DNA of 64,000 bases from the NCBI RefSeq assembly GCF_024519155.1, contig NZ_JANIFJ010000003.1, forward strand, positions 62,001-126,000. Direction: 5' to 3'. The DNA comes from Mangrovibrevibacter kandeliae (GTDB taxonomy: Bacteria; Pseudomonadota; Alphaproteobacteria; Rhizobiales; Rhizobiaceae). Shown here piece after piece: positions 20,995 to 32,216 of this stretch. The first letter of the stretch is position 1. Each line of letters starts with the position of its first letter. A program made the translations under genes and the position numbers. The notes under the pieces were generated by a model. It was not told where the DNA came from. It did no database searches and saw only the letters and a program-made list of their open reading frames with translations.

Positions 20995-22635
20995 GTGACG
21001 AATCGGACGACGCAGGCGGTCAGCAACCAGTCTTCCGACTTCAGCGGCTTCAATGCGTTCCGCTGTGACCCGCTGCTGCGGCTGATCGTGCAGGACCTGC
21101 CGGCCGAGACGCTGTACGGGCTCGACGACCAGGGGGCCTATGTCGGCTCGGCCGAAGCCCAGGAGGTCGCCCGCCTCGCCAACACCGAGGTGCCGCGGCT
21201 GCGCCGGTTCGACGAGAAGGGTCGGCCCATCGACGTGGTCGACTACCATCCGGCCTACCATTCGCTGATGCGCCGTGCGGCGGCCGAAGGCTTGCACGCT
21301 TCGCTCTGGTGGTCCGAGGGTGGCGACGGCGAAGCCCGCTACCGGGCGCGGGCGGCACGCTACTATCTGACCGCCGGCCTCGAATGCGGCCATCTGTGCC
21401 CGATGACGATGACGAGCGCGTCCGTGCCGGCGCTCGGCGCGGCGCCCGAACTGCTGACCCAATGGCTGCCGCTGATCACCGCGCGGGCCTATGACCCGGG
21501 AACCCGGGCGCCGCTCGAGAAGGCCGCGGTGACGCTCGGCATGGGCATGACGGAAAAGCAGGGCGGCACCGACGTCCGGTCGAACACGTCGCGCGCCACG
21601 GCCGCGGCGGACGGGCTGTGGCGGATCGACGGCCACAAGTGGTTCCTGTCGGCGCCGATGTCGGACGCGTTCCTCGTGCTGGCGCAGACCGGTGACGGGC
21701 CGACCTGCTTCCTGCTGCCGCGGCGCCTGGAAAACGGCCTGCCGAACGGCCTGCGGTTCCAGCGCCTCAAGGACAAGCTCGGCAACCGGTCGAATGCCTC
21801 GGCGGAGGTCGAATTCGACGATGCGCGCGGGATCCTCGTCGGGGAGAGCGGCGCCGGTATCCGGACCATCCTCCAGATGGTGACGCTGACCCGGCTCGAC
21901 TGCGCGCTGGCCTCGGCGGGGCTGATGCGCAGCGCGCTCGCCGAGGCCGTGCATCACTGCCGCGAGCGCCGCGTCTTCGGCAAGGCACTCGTCGAGCAGC
22001 CGCAGATGACGCGCGTTCTCGCCGACATGGCGCTCGACGTCGCCGCCGCGACGGCGCTCGCCTTCCGGCTCGCCCGCGCCTACGACCGCTCGGGCTCGGA
22101 TCCGGCCGAGGCGCGCTATGCCCGCGCGATGACGCCGGTCGCCAAGTACTGGATCTGCAAGCTCGCGCCCGCTCTGACCTATGAGGCGATGGAGTGCCTC
22201 GGCGGCAATGGCTACATCGAGGACGGCCGGCTGGCCCGGGCCTACCGCGAAGCACCGGTGAACGCGATCTGGGAAGGCTCGGGCAACGTCATGGCGCTCG
22301 ACGTCGCGCGCGTCGCCTCCCGCACGCCGGAGCTCTTCCACGCCGTGATCGATGGCATCGCCGCCGAACTCGGCTCTGCCGCCCACCGCACGCCCGACAT
22401 CCTGCGCGTCGCCGTCGCGATGGCCGCGGCCGATGAGGGCACCGCCCGGCTGATGACCGAGCAGCTCGCGCTGGCGGCGGCCGCGGCCGAGCTGTCGGCG
22501 CTCGGCCTCGGCGCCCATGCGGCCGCCTTCATCGAGACGCGGCTGGGGGGCGTCTGGCGGCACAGCTACGGCATGCTCGATCTGCGCCACGACTCGCGGG
22601 CGATCCTCGACGACCTCTTCCCTCCGATTCATTGA
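20995..22635 (+). CDS. AidB-like acyl-CoA dehydrogenase family protein
   Basis: 546 residues, the length of the AidB subgroup (about 540) rather than ordinary acyl-CoA dehydrogenases (about 390). A flavoenzyme fold with 'MGMTEKQGGTDVRSNT' (FAD contact), 'HKWFLSAPMSDAFLVLAQT', 'CLGGNGYIEDGRLARAYREAPVNAIWEGSGNVMALDV' and a C-terminal extension. AidB proteins are linked to the alkylation response and bind DNA, but the physiological substrate is uncertain. I chose the GTG at 20995 because GGGAG (20982-20986) lies 8 nt upstream and the protein then begins VTNRTTQAVSNQ; a TTG at 20980 is the alternative. It is divergent from pyrB. Confidence 0.9.
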   Translation: MTNRTTQAVSNQSSDFSGFNAFRCDPLLRLIVQDLPAETLYGLDDQGAYVGSAEAQEVARLANTEVPRLRRFDEKGRPIDVVDYHPAYHSLMRRAAAEGLHASLWWSEGGDGEARYRARAARYYLTAGLECGHLCPMTMTSASVPALGAAPELLTQWLPLITARAYDPGTRAPLEKAAVTLGMGMTEKQGGTDVRSNTSRATAAADGLWRIDGHKWFLSAPMSDAFLVLAQTGDGPTCFLLPRRLENGLPNGLRFQRLKDKLGNRSNASAEVEFDDARGILVGESGAGIRTILQMVTLTRLDCALASAGLMRSALAEAVHHCRERRVFGKALVEQPQMTRVLADMALDVAAATALAFRLARAYDRSGSDPAEARYARAMTPVAKYWICKLAPALTYEAMECLGGNGYIEDGRLARAYREAPVNAIWEGSGNVMALDVARVASRTPELFHAVIDGIAAELGSAAHRTPDILRVAVAMAAADEGTARLMTEQLALAAAAAELSALGLGAHAAAFIETRLGGVWRHSYGMLDLRHDSRAILDDLFPPIH

Positions 22636-22678
22636 GGCTCTGTACCCGCGGCGCGCACCCCCTGCGGAATCGGCGTCG

Positions 22679-22693
22679 TTAATCATAAGTTAA
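22679..22693. promoter_or_regulatory. CtrA box (TTAA-N7-TTAA)
   Basis: TTAA (22679-22682), seven bases, TTAA (22690-22693): an exact match to the consensus of the cell-cycle regulator CtrA. It lies 43 nt after the previous gene and 75 nt before the ATG of the membrane-protein operon at 22769. A further TTAAC half site follows at 22746. Confidence 0.65.
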
Positions 22694-22768
22694 GAAGTGG
22701 CTTGCTCGACGTCCCGGAGCCGCCAAATCTGCCGCTAACACTTCGTTAACGATTGAGGGGCGGTGAGC

Positions 22769-23326
22769 ATGCGGCGCCTGGCAAGCATCATGGCCGCGAG
22801 TGCGTGGCTCGGCTATCTCGGGATTTCCGGCGGGCTGGAGCTGTGGCGCGCATCCGGGCACGCCGTCAATCCGGCGCAGACCGTGATGGCGGACCTCTTC
22901 TCCGAGATCGCGATGTTCCTGCGGCTCGCCTCGCCGTCGCATGCGCTTGCCGCCGCCGTGCTCTGCCTCCTGGCGGCCGGCGCCTTGACCGTCGCCACCG
23001 TCCTGCTGGCGTCCGGTCGCGCCTGGAAGGAGGCGCTCGGCGAACGTCTCTGCCTCGGCGTTCTCCTGGCGCTCGGGCTGATGGCTGGCCTGTCCGGCCT
23101 CACCGGCATCCTCGTCGGGCCCTTCGCTGCGGTGGGGCCGGGCGTGCTCGTGGCTCTCGCACTGTCCCTCGGCGCGGTCATCTTCGACCGCCTGATCACC
23201 GTGCCGCCGGAGGCGGACGACCGTGACGAGTTCTTCGCTGCGGTCGATCTCCTGACGTTGTCCATGGCCAAGCAGACGCGGCTCTTTGCGATCCGCCCGG
23301 CGAACGATCGCAGGCCGACGCGATGA
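22769..23326 (+). CDS. Hypothetical four-helix membrane protein
   Basis: 185 residues with about four hydrophobic segments (about 4-22, 48-78, 88-112, 116-142) and a charged cytoplasmic-looking tail (DDRDEFFAAVDLLTLSMAKQTRLFAIRPANDRR). No family recognised. The ATG at 22769 has GAGGGG 8 nt upstream; a GTG at 22763 is in frame but only 2 nt from that site. Its stop overlaps the start of the next membrane-protein gene (ATGA), so they form an operon. The upstream CtrA box suggests cell-cycle control. Confidence 0.8.
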   Translation: MRRLASIMAASAWLGYLGISGGLELWRASGHAVNPAQTVMADLFSEIAMFLRLASPSHALAAAVLCLLAAGALTVATVLLASGRAWKEALGERLCLGVLLALGLMAGLSGLTGILVGPFAAVGPGVLVALALSLGAVIFDRLITVPPEADDRDEFFAAVDLLTLSMAKQTRLFAIRPANDRRPTR

Positions 23327-23664
23327 GCCGGCTGATCCTCGGCCTCTGGCTCGGCCCTCTCGCGCTGTTCTGGGGCTGGTACTTCCTGTCCATGAACGAC
23401 GTCAGCTTCGGGACGTTCGTCCTCTCCAGGGACTTTCACGACCAGCTGCTGGCGGTCTACGCGCAGGTGCTCGGCATCGACCCCGGCACCATCCCCGAGA
23501 TCCTGAAGCAGGCGCTCGTCTCCGACGGGATCCTGCTGGCGGGGATTCTCGCCTTCCGCCGCCGCCGGCAGATCGCAGCCGCCGTCATGCGGCGCTTGCG
23601 CGCGCATGGGTTGTTCGTGTCACGGCCCGCGACGATGGCCGAGGCGGTCGAGCGCCCCCTGTAG
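23323..23664 (+). CDS. Small membrane protein, DUF6105-like
   Basis: 113 residues with a hydrophobic N-terminus ([20 protein letters not shown]), a '[38 protein letters not shown]' segment and a second helix (about 66-80) before an Arg-rich RRRRQ stretch. The pattern resembles DUF6105 proteins of Rhizobiales from memory; function unknown. It starts within the stop of the preceding membrane protein and overlaps the 3' end of ruvX on the opposite strand by 45 nt. Confidence 0.75.
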   Translation: MSRLILGLWLGPLALFWGWYFLSMNDVSFGTFVLSRDFHDQLLAVYAQVLGIDPGTIPEILKQALVSDGILLAGILAFRRRRQIAAAVMRRLRAHGLFVSRPATMAEAVERPL

Positions 23665-24093
23665 GATGAAGGCCGCCGCGGCCGAATCGATCTTCTCCGC
23701 GCGCTTGCGACGCGACAGGTCGGCCTCGATCATGGCTCGTTCGGCTGCGACGGTCGAAAGCCGTTCATCCCAGAAGACCACCGGCCTCTCGGTCAGTGGC
23801 AGGAGATTGCGCACGAAGGCCCGCGTCGACTGGGCCCGCGGGCCCTCGCTGCCGTCCATGTTGAGCGGCAGGCCAATCACGATCGCCCCGCACCGCTCTT
23901 TGTCCAGCGCAGCAAGCAGCGCCTCGGCATCCTGACGAAACTTGGTCCGCCGCAGCACCGGGCGCGGCGTCGCGAATCGAAATCCGAGATCGGACACCGC
24001 GATGCCGATCGTCTTGGTGCCGAGGTCGAGTCCGGCGATCACGGTTCCCGCGGGGACGCGCGCGGCGAGATCTTCGATGGGAACGACGCTCAC
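23620..24093 (-). CDS. ruvX: RuvX/YqgF family Holliday junction resolvase-like nuclease
   Basis: 157 residues, RNase H-like fold. In bacteria it acts in pre-16S rRNA 5' maturation and has been called a putative Holliday junction resolvase. Motifs: the first acidic site '[17 protein letters not shown]' (about 19-35), '[17 protein letters not shown]' (about 71-87), '[14 protein letters not shown]' with Asp/Glu (about 105-118) and the final '[12 protein letters not shown]' Asp. Single gene; converges on and overlaps the small membrane protein. Confidence 0.95.
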   Translation of the reverse strand: MSVVPIEDLAARVPAGTVIAGLDLGTKTIGIAVSDLGFRFATPRPVLRRTKFRQDAEALLAALDKERCGAIVIGLPLNMDGSEGPRAQSTRAFVRNLLPLTERPVVFWDERLSTVAAERAMIEADLSRRKRAEKIDSAAAAFILQGALDRLGHRRGP

Positions 24094-24189
24094 GAGGCCC
24101 GCTTGACCGCGGGCCGATTGTCATCACCTTGCAGCACAGCAATGGGCATGGAGCCGCCACAGCCTCCGGAGAGCGCAAGGAGCAAGCGC

Positions 24190-24891
24190 ATGAAGATCAC
24201 CTATTTCGGACACTCGGCCTTCCGGATCGACACCGGGGCCTCGGTCATTCTGATCGATCCGTTCCTGACCGGCAATCCGCACTTTTCCGGCGACGTCGAA
24301 CGCGCCACGGCCGGCGCAACGCACATCGTGCTCAGTCACGGCCACTCCGACCATGTCGGCGACACGGTCGCGATCGCGCAGCGCACTGACGCCAGCGTCG
24401 TCGGCACCTTCGAACTCGTGAGCTGGCTTTCGGGCAAGGGCGTCGCGAAGATCGAGCCGATGAACACCGGCGGCACTGCGAAATTCGACGACTTTTCGGT
24501 GACGCTCACCCAGGCCTTCCACTCCTCCGCGAGCGTCGAGGAGAACGGTCAGGTGACCTATCTCGGGATGCCGAACGGCCTGGTCTTCCACTTCGCCGAG
24601 GGACCGACCGTCTATCACATGGGCGACACGGACATCTTCGCCGACATGGCGCTGATCGAAGAGTTGCACCACCCGTCCATCGGCATGGTCCCGGTCGGCG
24701 ACCGGTTGACGATGGGGGCGGCCGTCGCGGCGCTCGCCTGCCGGCGCTACTTCAACTTCGACTCCATCATCCCGATGCACTACGGCACGCTGCCGATCCT
24801 CGACACTTCGCCGGACAAGTTCATCGAGGCGATGGAAGGCGACGGCGACCGCGTGCGCAAGCCGCCGGTGGGCGAGGCCTTCGAGGTCTGA
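24190..24891 (+). CDS. UPF0173 metal-dependent hydrolase
   Basis: 233 residues, metallo-beta-lactamase fold. The zinc-binding HGHSDH motif lies at 50-55, with 'AFHSSA' and '[13 protein letters not shown]' (His and Asp ligands) and a late 'PMHYGTLP'. The YtkL/UPF0173 family has no agreed substrate. Start chosen at ATG 24190 ([14 protein letters not shown]) with AAGGAG 7 nt upstream; an in-frame ATG at 24103 adds a non-conserved stretch. It lies divergent to ruvX and upstream of gatC. Confidence 0.93.
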   Translation: MKITYFGHSAFRIDTGASVILIDPFLTGNPHFSGDVERATAGATHIVLSHGHSDHVGDTVAIAQRTDASVVGTFELVSWLSGKGVAKIEPMNTGGTAKFDDFSVTLTQAFHSSASVEENGQVTYLGMPNGLVFHFAEGPTVYHMGDTDIFADMALIEELHHPSIGMVPVGDRLTMGAAVAALACRRYFNFDSIIPMHYGTLPILDTSPDKFIEAMEGDGDRVRKPPVGEAFEV

Positions 24892-24979
24892 TCCTCTCGC
24901 GCGCGGCGCGTGCGGCGGCGTTGCCACGCCGTCGCCGCGCCGATATAGCGGGCGGACTTCCAGATCAGCCGGAACCGCC

Positions 24980-25267
24980 ATGTCCGTCGACACCGCCACC
25001 GTCCGCCGCGTCGCCCGTCTCGCCCGCATTGCCGTCACCGACGACGAGGCCGAGGCGATGCGCGGCGAGCTGAACGCGATCCTCGGCTTCGTCGAGCAGC
25101 TCGACGAGGTCGACGTCACCGGTGTGGAGCCGATGACGTCGGTGACCCCGATGGAGATGAAGAAGCGGGCCGACGCGGTGACCGACGGCGCGCGGGCCGA
25201 AGACATCGTCGCGAACGCGCCGGTGACGGAGGACAACTTCTTCGTCGTGCCGAAGGTCGTCGAGTAG
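24980..25267 (+). CDS. gatC: Asp/Glu-tRNA(Asn/Gln) amidotransferase subunit GatC
   Basis: 95 residues, the small stabilising subunit of GatCAB, which converts misacylated Glu-tRNA(Gln) or Asp-tRNA(Asn). Typical N-terminus ([38 protein letters not shown]) and C-terminus ([17 protein letters not shown]). It is followed after 3 nt by a GNAT gene and then gatA. Confidence 0.97.
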   Translation: MSVDTATVRRVARLARIAVTDDEAEAMRGELNAILGFVEQLDEVDVTGVEPMTSVTPMEMKKRADAVTDGARAEDIVANAPVTEDNFFVVPKVVE

Positions 25268-25270
25268 TCC

Positions 25271-25737
25271 ATGCGCGCCGTCGTCGCCGCGGAATCGCCG
25301 CTGACGGACGAGGTCCGGGGGCTGGTCGCCGCGCTCAACGCGCATCTGCAGCCACTGTCGCCGCCGGAGTTCCAGTTCCAGCTGACCGCCGAACAGATGG
25401 CCGGCGAGGGCGTAACGGTGTTCGTCGCGCGCGACGCGGTCGGACGAGCGGTGGCGATGGGCTCGCTCAAGGCCCATGACGACGCTCTCGGCGAGGTCAA
25501 GCGCATGTTCGTCGATCCTGCGGTGCGCGGCACCGGCCTCGGCCGGCTCTGCCTTGAGGCGGTCGAGGCAAAGGCGCGCGAGCTCGGCCTCCGGCGCCTC
25601 GTGCTGGAGACCGGCAACACGCCGGGATTCGAGCCGGCCTGGCGCATCTACGAGCGCGCCGGCTTCGTCCGCCGGGGCGCCTTCCTCGACTATCCCGATT
25701 CCCCCTACAGCCGTTTCTACGAGAAGAAGCTTCAGCC

Positions 25738-25741
<4 letters not shown>
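25271..25741 (+). CDS. GNAT family N-acetyltransferase inserted between gatC and gatA
   Basis: 156 residues with the GNAT core: '[41 protein letters not shown]' contains the acetyl-CoA P-loop RGTGLG (about 90-95), then '[14 protein letters not shown]'. It resembles the small YafP/PhnO-type acetyltransferases; substrate unknown. It sits 3 nt after gatC and overlaps the gatA start (ATGA), so it is translated as part of the gat operon. Whether it acts in translation is not known. Confidence 0.9.
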
Positions 25742-27219
<1,478 letters not shown>

Positions 27220-27822
27220 GAACGGTCGCGCGTTCGCCGCTCTTTCCCCAAGTGCGCATGCATCGGCTGACGTTGCGATAGATATTCGAGCAATCGAGTG
27301 TCGCAGCGAGCGGGGGGAGGTGGATCGGTCCGGTCGTCTCGTCGCAGAGGCCCGGCCTGTCCGGCCATGTGCCCCCGGAGGGCCTGGTCCAAAGCCACGC
27401 TCGACGTTCGCCCTGTGCAAGAAAGAGATAGCACTGCAAGGTCGGCAGGCCGGCATATTCGATCAGCTTGGCGCCGGAATCGACGTGCATGGTGCTCTCG
27501 GAAAGAACCTCGACCACCAGAACGACATCGCTGGCGGTCCGGGCGTTTCCTTCGGCGCCGGCACGCTCGACCAGAACGTCGGCAGAGCGCACGGTGTCCT
27601 CGCCTACGGCGACTGCGAAGTCCCCGGTTGCGATTTCGAACAGGTCCGCATCGAGTGTCCGAACAAGCGCCATCGCCACGTTGACGGTGATGCGATTGTG
27701 GTTCCGCTTGACTCATGGCTGCATGACGGGAACGCCCCGCACGAGTTCGTAGCGCTGCTTCTGGGCGCTGCTCCACTCGAAGAACTGATCCATCGTCATC
27801 GGCGAGGACTGGCGAAGCCCGC

Positions 27823-28446
27823 TTATGACGGGCCGCCTTCCGGGGCGGGAGGCAGATCCAGCACGCCGTCGTAGATCGCCGCGAGCGGCAGGCTGCAGCC
27901 GAGCGCCGCGACCTCAACCGCCCCGCTCCGAACGATGGTCGGATCCTCGGGCCAGGCGTCCTCGCCGCCGCGCTGCCACTGCCAGATGCAGGACTTGTCC
28001 GGGTCGACGATCAGGTAGCAGCGCAGGCTTGCGAGACGCAGATATTCCAGCCGCTTCGGGCCGAAGTCCTGGGGTGCCGTCGAGTCCGAGAGCACCTCGA
28101 CGATCACGACCGCATCCTCCGCGGTCCGTGCCTGCATATCGCCCCCCGCCGGTTCGACGAGGACGTCCGCATAGCGGATCGACCTCGGCCCTGTCGGAAT
28201 CGCGAAGTCGCCCTGATGGACGAAAAATCGCGAGCGATCGATGGATTTCTCGAACAAGAAGGCAATGTTGGCGGACAGCCGCGAATGCGATCTCTTCACC
28301 CAGGGCAGCATCAATGGCCTCCCGTCGAACAGTTCGTACCGTTCCTGGCGCTGCGCCGCCCAGTCGAAGAAGGCCTCGATGGTCAGGCCGATCGGCAGGT
28401 CGGTCTCGGATCGCGTGTCGGGCAGGGCGCTCATCGGCCGCTCCAT
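27823..28446 (-). CDS. Uma2 family (DUF820) endonuclease-like protein
   Basis: 207 residues with a PD-(D/E)xK nuclease fold: 'RYADVLVEPAG' (Asp94), 'VIVEVLSDST' (Glu117) and 'GPKRLEYLR' (Lys131), with 'CYLIVDPD' after. The family is widespread and often in tandem or mobile copies; its cellular role is not settled. The ATG at 28446 (MERPMSALP) or the one 4 codons later are both possible. It stands opposite to gatA and gatB between them, 23 nt upstream of its dead duplicate. Confidence 0.88.
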   Translation of the reverse strand: MERPMSALPDTRSETDLPIGLTIEAFFDWAAQRQERYELFDGRPLMLPWVKRSHSRLSANIAFLFEKSIDRSRFFVHQGDFAIPTGPRSIRYADVLVEPAGGDMQARTAEDAVVIVEVLSDSTAPQDFGPKRLEYLRLASLRCYLIVDPDKSCIWQWQRGGEDAWPEDPTIVRSGAVEVAALGCSLPLAAIYDGVLDLPPAPEGGPS

Positions 28447-28587
28447 GGACGTGTGACGTCATGGATACCACATCGTGTGCCTCGGCACCGGATCAAGTCG
28501 CGGCGCCTGCGCATCCCCGCGCTTGAACCCCCGCCGGCTTTGCTCTAGCCCAGCAGTCACGCGATCAGCATCAGTTCCGGACGCCCC

Positions 28588-30087
28588 ATGCCCCTCGTCG
28601 ACACCCGCACGCCCGACCCGAAGAAGTTCATCGCCGGCGCCACCGGCGACTGGGAAGTCGTCATCGGCATGGAGGTGCACGCGCAGGTGCTGTCGGAGGC
28701 CAAGCTCTTCTCCGGCGCCTCGACTGAATTCGGCTCCGAGCCGAATGCCAATGTCAGCCTGGTCGACGCCGCCATGCCCGGCATGCTGCCGGTGATCAAC
28801 GAGGCGTGCGTGCGGCAGGCGGTGCGCTCCGGGCTGGGGCTGAAGGCGGCGATCAACCACCGCTCGGTGTTCGACCGCAAGAACTACTTCTACCCCGATC
28901 TGCCGCAGGGCTACCAGATTTCGCAGTTCAAGCAGCCGATCGTCGGCGAGGGCACCGTGCAGGTGCTGGTTGGCCCGGACAGCAAGGGCGAGTTCGTCGA
29001 GGTCGAGATCGGCATCGAGCGGCTGCATCTGGAACAGGACGCGGGCAAGTCGCTGCACGACCAGCACGCGACCATGTCCTACGTCGACCTCAACCGCTCC
29101 GGCGTCGCGCTGATGGAGATCGTGTCCAAGCCCGACATGCGCTCGTCCGAAGAGGCTCGCGCGTACCTCACCAAGCTGCGCTCGATCCTGCGCTACCTCG
29201 GCACCTGCGACGGCAACATGGAGGAGGGGTCGCTGCGCGCCGACGTGAACGTGTCGGTCCGGCGGCCCGGCGGCGCCTTCGGCACGCGCTGCGAGATCAA
29301 GAACGTCAACTCCATCCGCTTCGTCGGCCAGGCGATCGAATACGAGGCCCGGCGCCAGATCGAGATCCTGGAGGACGGCGGCGCGATCGACCAGGAGACG
29401 CGCCTGTTCGATGCCGGCAAGGGCGAGACGCGTTCGATGCGCTCCAAGGAAGAGGCGCACGACTACCGCTATTTCCCCGATCCGGACCTCCTGCCGCTCG
29501 AGTTCGACGAGGCCTTCGTCGACGCCATCGCGGCCGAGCTGCCCGAGCTGCCGGACGACAAGCGCGAGCGGTTGATGCGCGACGCCGGGCTTTCGGCCTA
29601 CGACGCCTCGATCCTGGTGTCCGACAAGGCCATCGCCGATTTCTTCGAGCAGGTCGCCGCCGGGCGTGATGGCAAGCAGGCGGCGAACTGGGTGATCAAC
29701 GACCTCCTCGGCGCGCTGAACAAGAGCGGCAAGGGCATCGAGGCGACGCCGGTCACGGCCGCACAGCTCGGCGCGATCCTCGATCTGATCCGCGAGGGCA
29801 CGATCTCCGGCAAGATCGCCAAGGACCTCTTCGAGATCGTCTGGGCGGAAGGCGGCGACCCGCGAGCGCTCGTCGAGAGCCGCGGCATGAAGCAGGTCAC
29901 CGACACCGGCGCGATCGAAACGGCGGTCGACGCCATCATCGCCGCCAACCCGGACAAGGTCGAGCAGGCCAAGGCGAAGCCGACCTTGGCGGGCTGGTTC
30001 GTCGGGCAGGTGATGCGGGCCACCGGCGGCAAGGCGAACCCGCAGGCCGTCAACGACATCGTCAAGGCGAAGCTGGGGATCGAGTGA
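28588..30087 (+). CDS. gatB: Asp/Glu-tRNA(Asn/Gln) amidotransferase subunit GatB
   Basis: 499 residues. It binds tRNA and hosts the kinase/transamidase site of GatCAB. Typical sequence: '[25 protein letters not shown]' (about 23-47), '[19 protein letters not shown]'-like '[17 protein letters not shown]', '[19 protein letters not shown]', a helical linker and the C-terminal YqeY-like tail. It follows gatA by 1.4 kb and is coupled by overlap with the next GNAT gene. Confidence 0.98.
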   Translation: MPLVDTRTPDPKKFIAGATGDWEVVIGMEVHAQVLSEAKLFSGASTEFGSEPNANVSLVDAAMPGMLPVINEACVRQAVRSGLGLKAAINHRSVFDRKNYFYPDLPQGYQISQFKQPIVGEGTVQVLVGPDSKGEFVEVEIGIERLHLEQDAGKSLHDQHATMSYVDLNRSGVALMEIVSKPDMRSSEEARAYLTKLRSILRYLGTCDGNMEEGSLRADVNVSVRRPGGAFGTRCEIKNVNSIRFVGQAIEYEARRQIEILEDGGAIDQETRLFDAGKGETRSMRSKEEAHDYRYFPDPDLLPLEFDEAFVDAIAAELPELPDDKRERLMRDAGLSAYDASILVSDKAIADFFEQVAAGRDGKQAANWVINDLLGALNKSGKGIEATPVTAAQLGAILDLIREGTISGKIAKDLFEIVWAEGGDPRALVESRGMKQVTDTGAIETAVDAIIAANPDKVEQAKAKPTLAGWFVGQVMRATGGKANPQAVNDIVKAKLGIE

Positions 30088-30584
30088 CCTTCTTCATCCG
30101 CACCGCCGGCGAGCGCGACCTGCAGGCCGTCAGCGAGCTCCTGCGGGAGACCTGGCACGCGACCTATGACGCGATCTACGGGCCCGCCCGGGTGGCGGAG
30201 ATCACCGCCTCCTGGCACTCGCTCGAGGCCCTGCGGCCGCGCCTCAGCCGCCCGAACTCGGAGTTCGTCGTCGCCGACGACGGCGCCCGGCTCGGCGCGA
30301 TGGCCTTCGCGGCGGCCGGCGCCGATCGCAAGGTGGTCGTCCTGCACCAGCTCTACGTGCATCCGGAGCACCAGCGCCAGGGACTGGGAACCGAGCTGCT
30401 CAGCGAGATCGAGGGCGCTTTCCCTGAGGCGGAGCGCCTGCGGCTCGAGGTCGAGGCGGCCAACACGACGGCGGTCGCCTTCTACCGTGCGCATGGCTTC
30501 GAGCCGGTCGGGCGAACCGAGAGCTGCGGCGGCGATACCGTCCAGGCGATCCCGGCCGACATCTACGAGAAGCGCCTGGGCTGA
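30084..30584 (+). CDS. GNAT family N-acetyltransferase downstream of gatB
   Basis: 166 residues, GTG start overlapping the gatB stop (GTGA). GNAT core with '[26 protein letters not shown]' (P-loop QRQGLG about 93-98) and '[17 protein letters not shown]'. It is not closely similar to the GNAT between gatC and gatA, so the pair is not a recent duplication. Substrate unknown. Confidence 0.9.
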   Translation: MTFFIRTAGERDLQAVSELLRETWHATYDAIYGPARVAEITASWHSLEALRPRLSRPNSEFVVADDGARLGAMAFAAAGADRKVVVLHQLYVHPEHQRQGLGTELLSEIEGAFPEAERLRLEVEAANTTAVAFYRAHGFEPVGRTESCGGDTVQAIPADIYEKRLG

Positions 30585-30667
30585 GGGTCGGAGCGGCGTG
30601 CGGCGGGTGGACTTTGCGCCGCCGTCGCCGCATAAGGACCGCATCGTTTCCGCGGGTGCGCAGAGCC

Positions 30668-31048
30668 ATGAAAGACCTTCTCCTTCAGATCTTCACCTGG
30701 TGGCAGGGCACCACCATCGGCACGCGGGTGTTCACCTCGCGCCGTGGCCAGAAGGTCGGCGAGGACGAGTTCGGCAACGTCTACTACCAGACCGCCGACG
30801 GCGCTCGCCGCTGGGTGATCTACAATGGACCGGCGGAGGCCTCGCGCATCCCGCCCGGCTGGCACGGCTGGATCCACCGCCGCACCGACGTCGCGCCCTC
30901 GCAGGCGAACTACCAGCCGCGCGCGTGGCAGAAGCCCCACGTGCCGAACCTCACAGGCACCCCGAACGCCTATCGCCCGAAAGGTTCGATCCTGAACACG
31001 GCCGAGCGGCCGCGCGTCACCGGCGACTACGACGCCTGGGTGCCGTGA
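30668..31048 (+). CDS. NADH:ubiquinone oxidoreductase accessory subunit, NDUFA12 family
   Basis: 126 residues. NDUFA12/B17.2 homologues are accessory subunits of alphaproteobacterial and mitochondrial complex I. Marks: 'MKDLLLQIFTWWQGTTIGTRVFTSRRGQKVGEDEFGNVYYQ', 'RRWVIYNGPAEASRIPPGWHGWIHRRTDVAPS' and a 'RPKGSIL' tail. Start ATG 30668 chosen because homologues begin at MKDLL; the frame is open further upstream without conserved sequence. It is far from the nuo operon, as usual. Confidence 0.92.
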   Translation: MKDLLLQIFTWWQGTTIGTRVFTSRRGQKVGEDEFGNVYYQTADGARRWVIYNGPAEASRIPPGWHGWIHRRTDVAPSQANYQPRAWQKPHVPNLTGTPNAYRPKGSILNTAERPRVTGDYDAWVP

Positions 31049-31157
31049 CTCCGTTTCGGGCCGGGCCGCCGCATTTGCGGCCGGTTTGGCTGCGACAGCC
31101 GGCCGTCACGGGCCCGCGAGCGGATCGGTTGGGCGTGCCCGCGTCAACGAGGGTCTG

Positions 31158-31559
31158 ATGTCCAGAGTTTCAATCCTCGGCGCTGCGCTGGCTGCGCTGC
31201 TGCTTGCGCCGGTGCAGGCGTCCGCCGAGCGCATCGAGAACAAGGTTGCCGTGTTCTCGGGCCTCGACAAGATCACCGGCCGGATCACCACCTTCGACGT
31301 GTACATCGGCGAGACGGTGCAGTACGGCGCGCTGCAGATCACGCCGCGTGCCTGCTACAGCCGCTCGAAGGACGAGAAGCCGAAGACCGACACCTTCGTG
31401 GAGATCGACGAGATCACGCTCGACCGCCAGATCAAGCGGATCTTCACGGGCTGGATGTTTGCGGACTCGCCGGGCCTCAATGCCCTCGAGCATCCCGTCT
31501 ACGACGTGTGGCTGAAGGGCTGCAAAGCCGAGTCGGACGTGCCGCCGCCGGCCGGATGA
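31158..31559 (+). CDS. DUF2155 domain-containing exported protein
   Basis: 133 residues. Signal peptide (residues 1-22, ending QASA) then the DUF2155 domain: 'NKVAVFSGLDKITGRITTFDVYIGETVQYGALQITPRACYS' and 'IFTGWMFADSPGLNALEHPVYDVWLKGC' with paired Cys. A periplasmic protein of unknown function found next to aat in Rhizobiales. Start at ATG 31158 (MSRVSILGAAL). Its 3' end overlaps aat on the opposite strand by 61 nt. Confidence 0.9.
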   Translation: MSRVSILGAALAALLLAPVQASAERIENKVAVFSGLDKITGRITTFDVYIGETVQYGALQITPRACYSRSKDEKPKTDTFVEIDEITLDRQIKRIFTGWMFADSPGLNALEHPVYDVWLKGCKAESDVPPPAG

Positions 31560-32167
31560 AACGTCGCCGTCCGCGTGACGCCGTCTTCCAGAAGTCTCTG
31601 ATAGTCCGCGCGCGGGATCTCGCGCGCGCCGAAGCGGGCGAGGTGGCCGGTGATGAACTGCGTGTCGAGCAGCACGTAGCCGCCGCGCCGCAGCCTGTCC
31701 CAGAGATGCACGAGCGCCACCTTCGACGCATCCGTCTCGCGCGAGAACATGCTCTCGCCGAAGAACACGCCGCCGAGGCTGACGCCGTAGAGGCCGCCCA
31801 CGAGTTGGCCGTCGCGCCAGCTTTCCACCGAATGGGCGTGGCCGAGCCGGAAGAGTTCGAGATAGAGCTGCCGGATCGTCGCGTTGATCCAGGTCTGCGG
31901 CCGCTCGGGCGTCGGCTCGCCGCAGGCATCGAGCACCGCCGGAAAGGCAGTGTCCACCCGCACGTCGAAGGTGTCGCGCCGGATCACCTTCTTCAGGCTG
32001 CGGGGGATGTGGAACTCGTCGAGGAAGATGACGCCGCGCTCGCGCGGGTCGATCCAGTGGACATGCGGGTCGTCCGCCGTCTCCGCCATCGGAAAGATGC
32101 CGCAGGCATAGGCCTTCAGCAGGAGATCGGGCGTGATCTCGAACCCCGCCCGGTCGCGGCGTGCCAT
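31499..32167 (-). CDS. aat: Leucyl/phenylalanyl-tRNA--protein transferase
   Basis: 222 residues. It attaches Leu or Phe to N-terminal basic residues in the N-degron pathway. Motifs: 'LLLKAYACGIFPMAE' (about 14-28), 'HWIDPRERGVIF', 'SVESWRDGQLVGGLYGVSLGGVFFGESMFSRETDASKVALVHL' and 'LDTQFITGHLARFGAREI'. Start at ATG 32167; upstream frame is shadow of accC. It is the last gene of aroQ-accB-accC-aat and converges on the DUF2155 gene. Confidence 0.97.
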   Translation of the reverse strand: MARRDRAGFEITPDLLLKAYACGIFPMAETADDPHVHWIDPRERGVIFLDEFHIPRSLKKVIRRDTFDVRVDTAFPAVLDACGEPTPERPQTWINATIRQLYLELFRLGHAHSVESWRDGQLVGGLYGVSLGGVFFGESMFSRETDASKVALVHLWDRLRRGGYVLLDTQFITGHLARFGAREIPRADYQRLLEDGVTRTATFHPAGGGTSDSALQPFSHTS

Positions 32168-32216
32168 CCGATTTTGATCTCCCTTGGCCGTCGGGGCGAA
32201 CGATCGGGCACGCCCG

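Noticed and set aside
20167-22686. An 839-codon minus-strand frame over the AidB-like gene and part of pyrB.
   Set aside because: Compositional shadow; the opposing genes have clear family motifs.
27713-27715. TGA in the second Uma2 gene as a recoded selenocysteine or a readthrough stop.
   Set aside because: The sister gene has Trp here, there is no adjacent SECIS-like hairpin evident, and the C-terminus is also decayed; loss of function is simpler.
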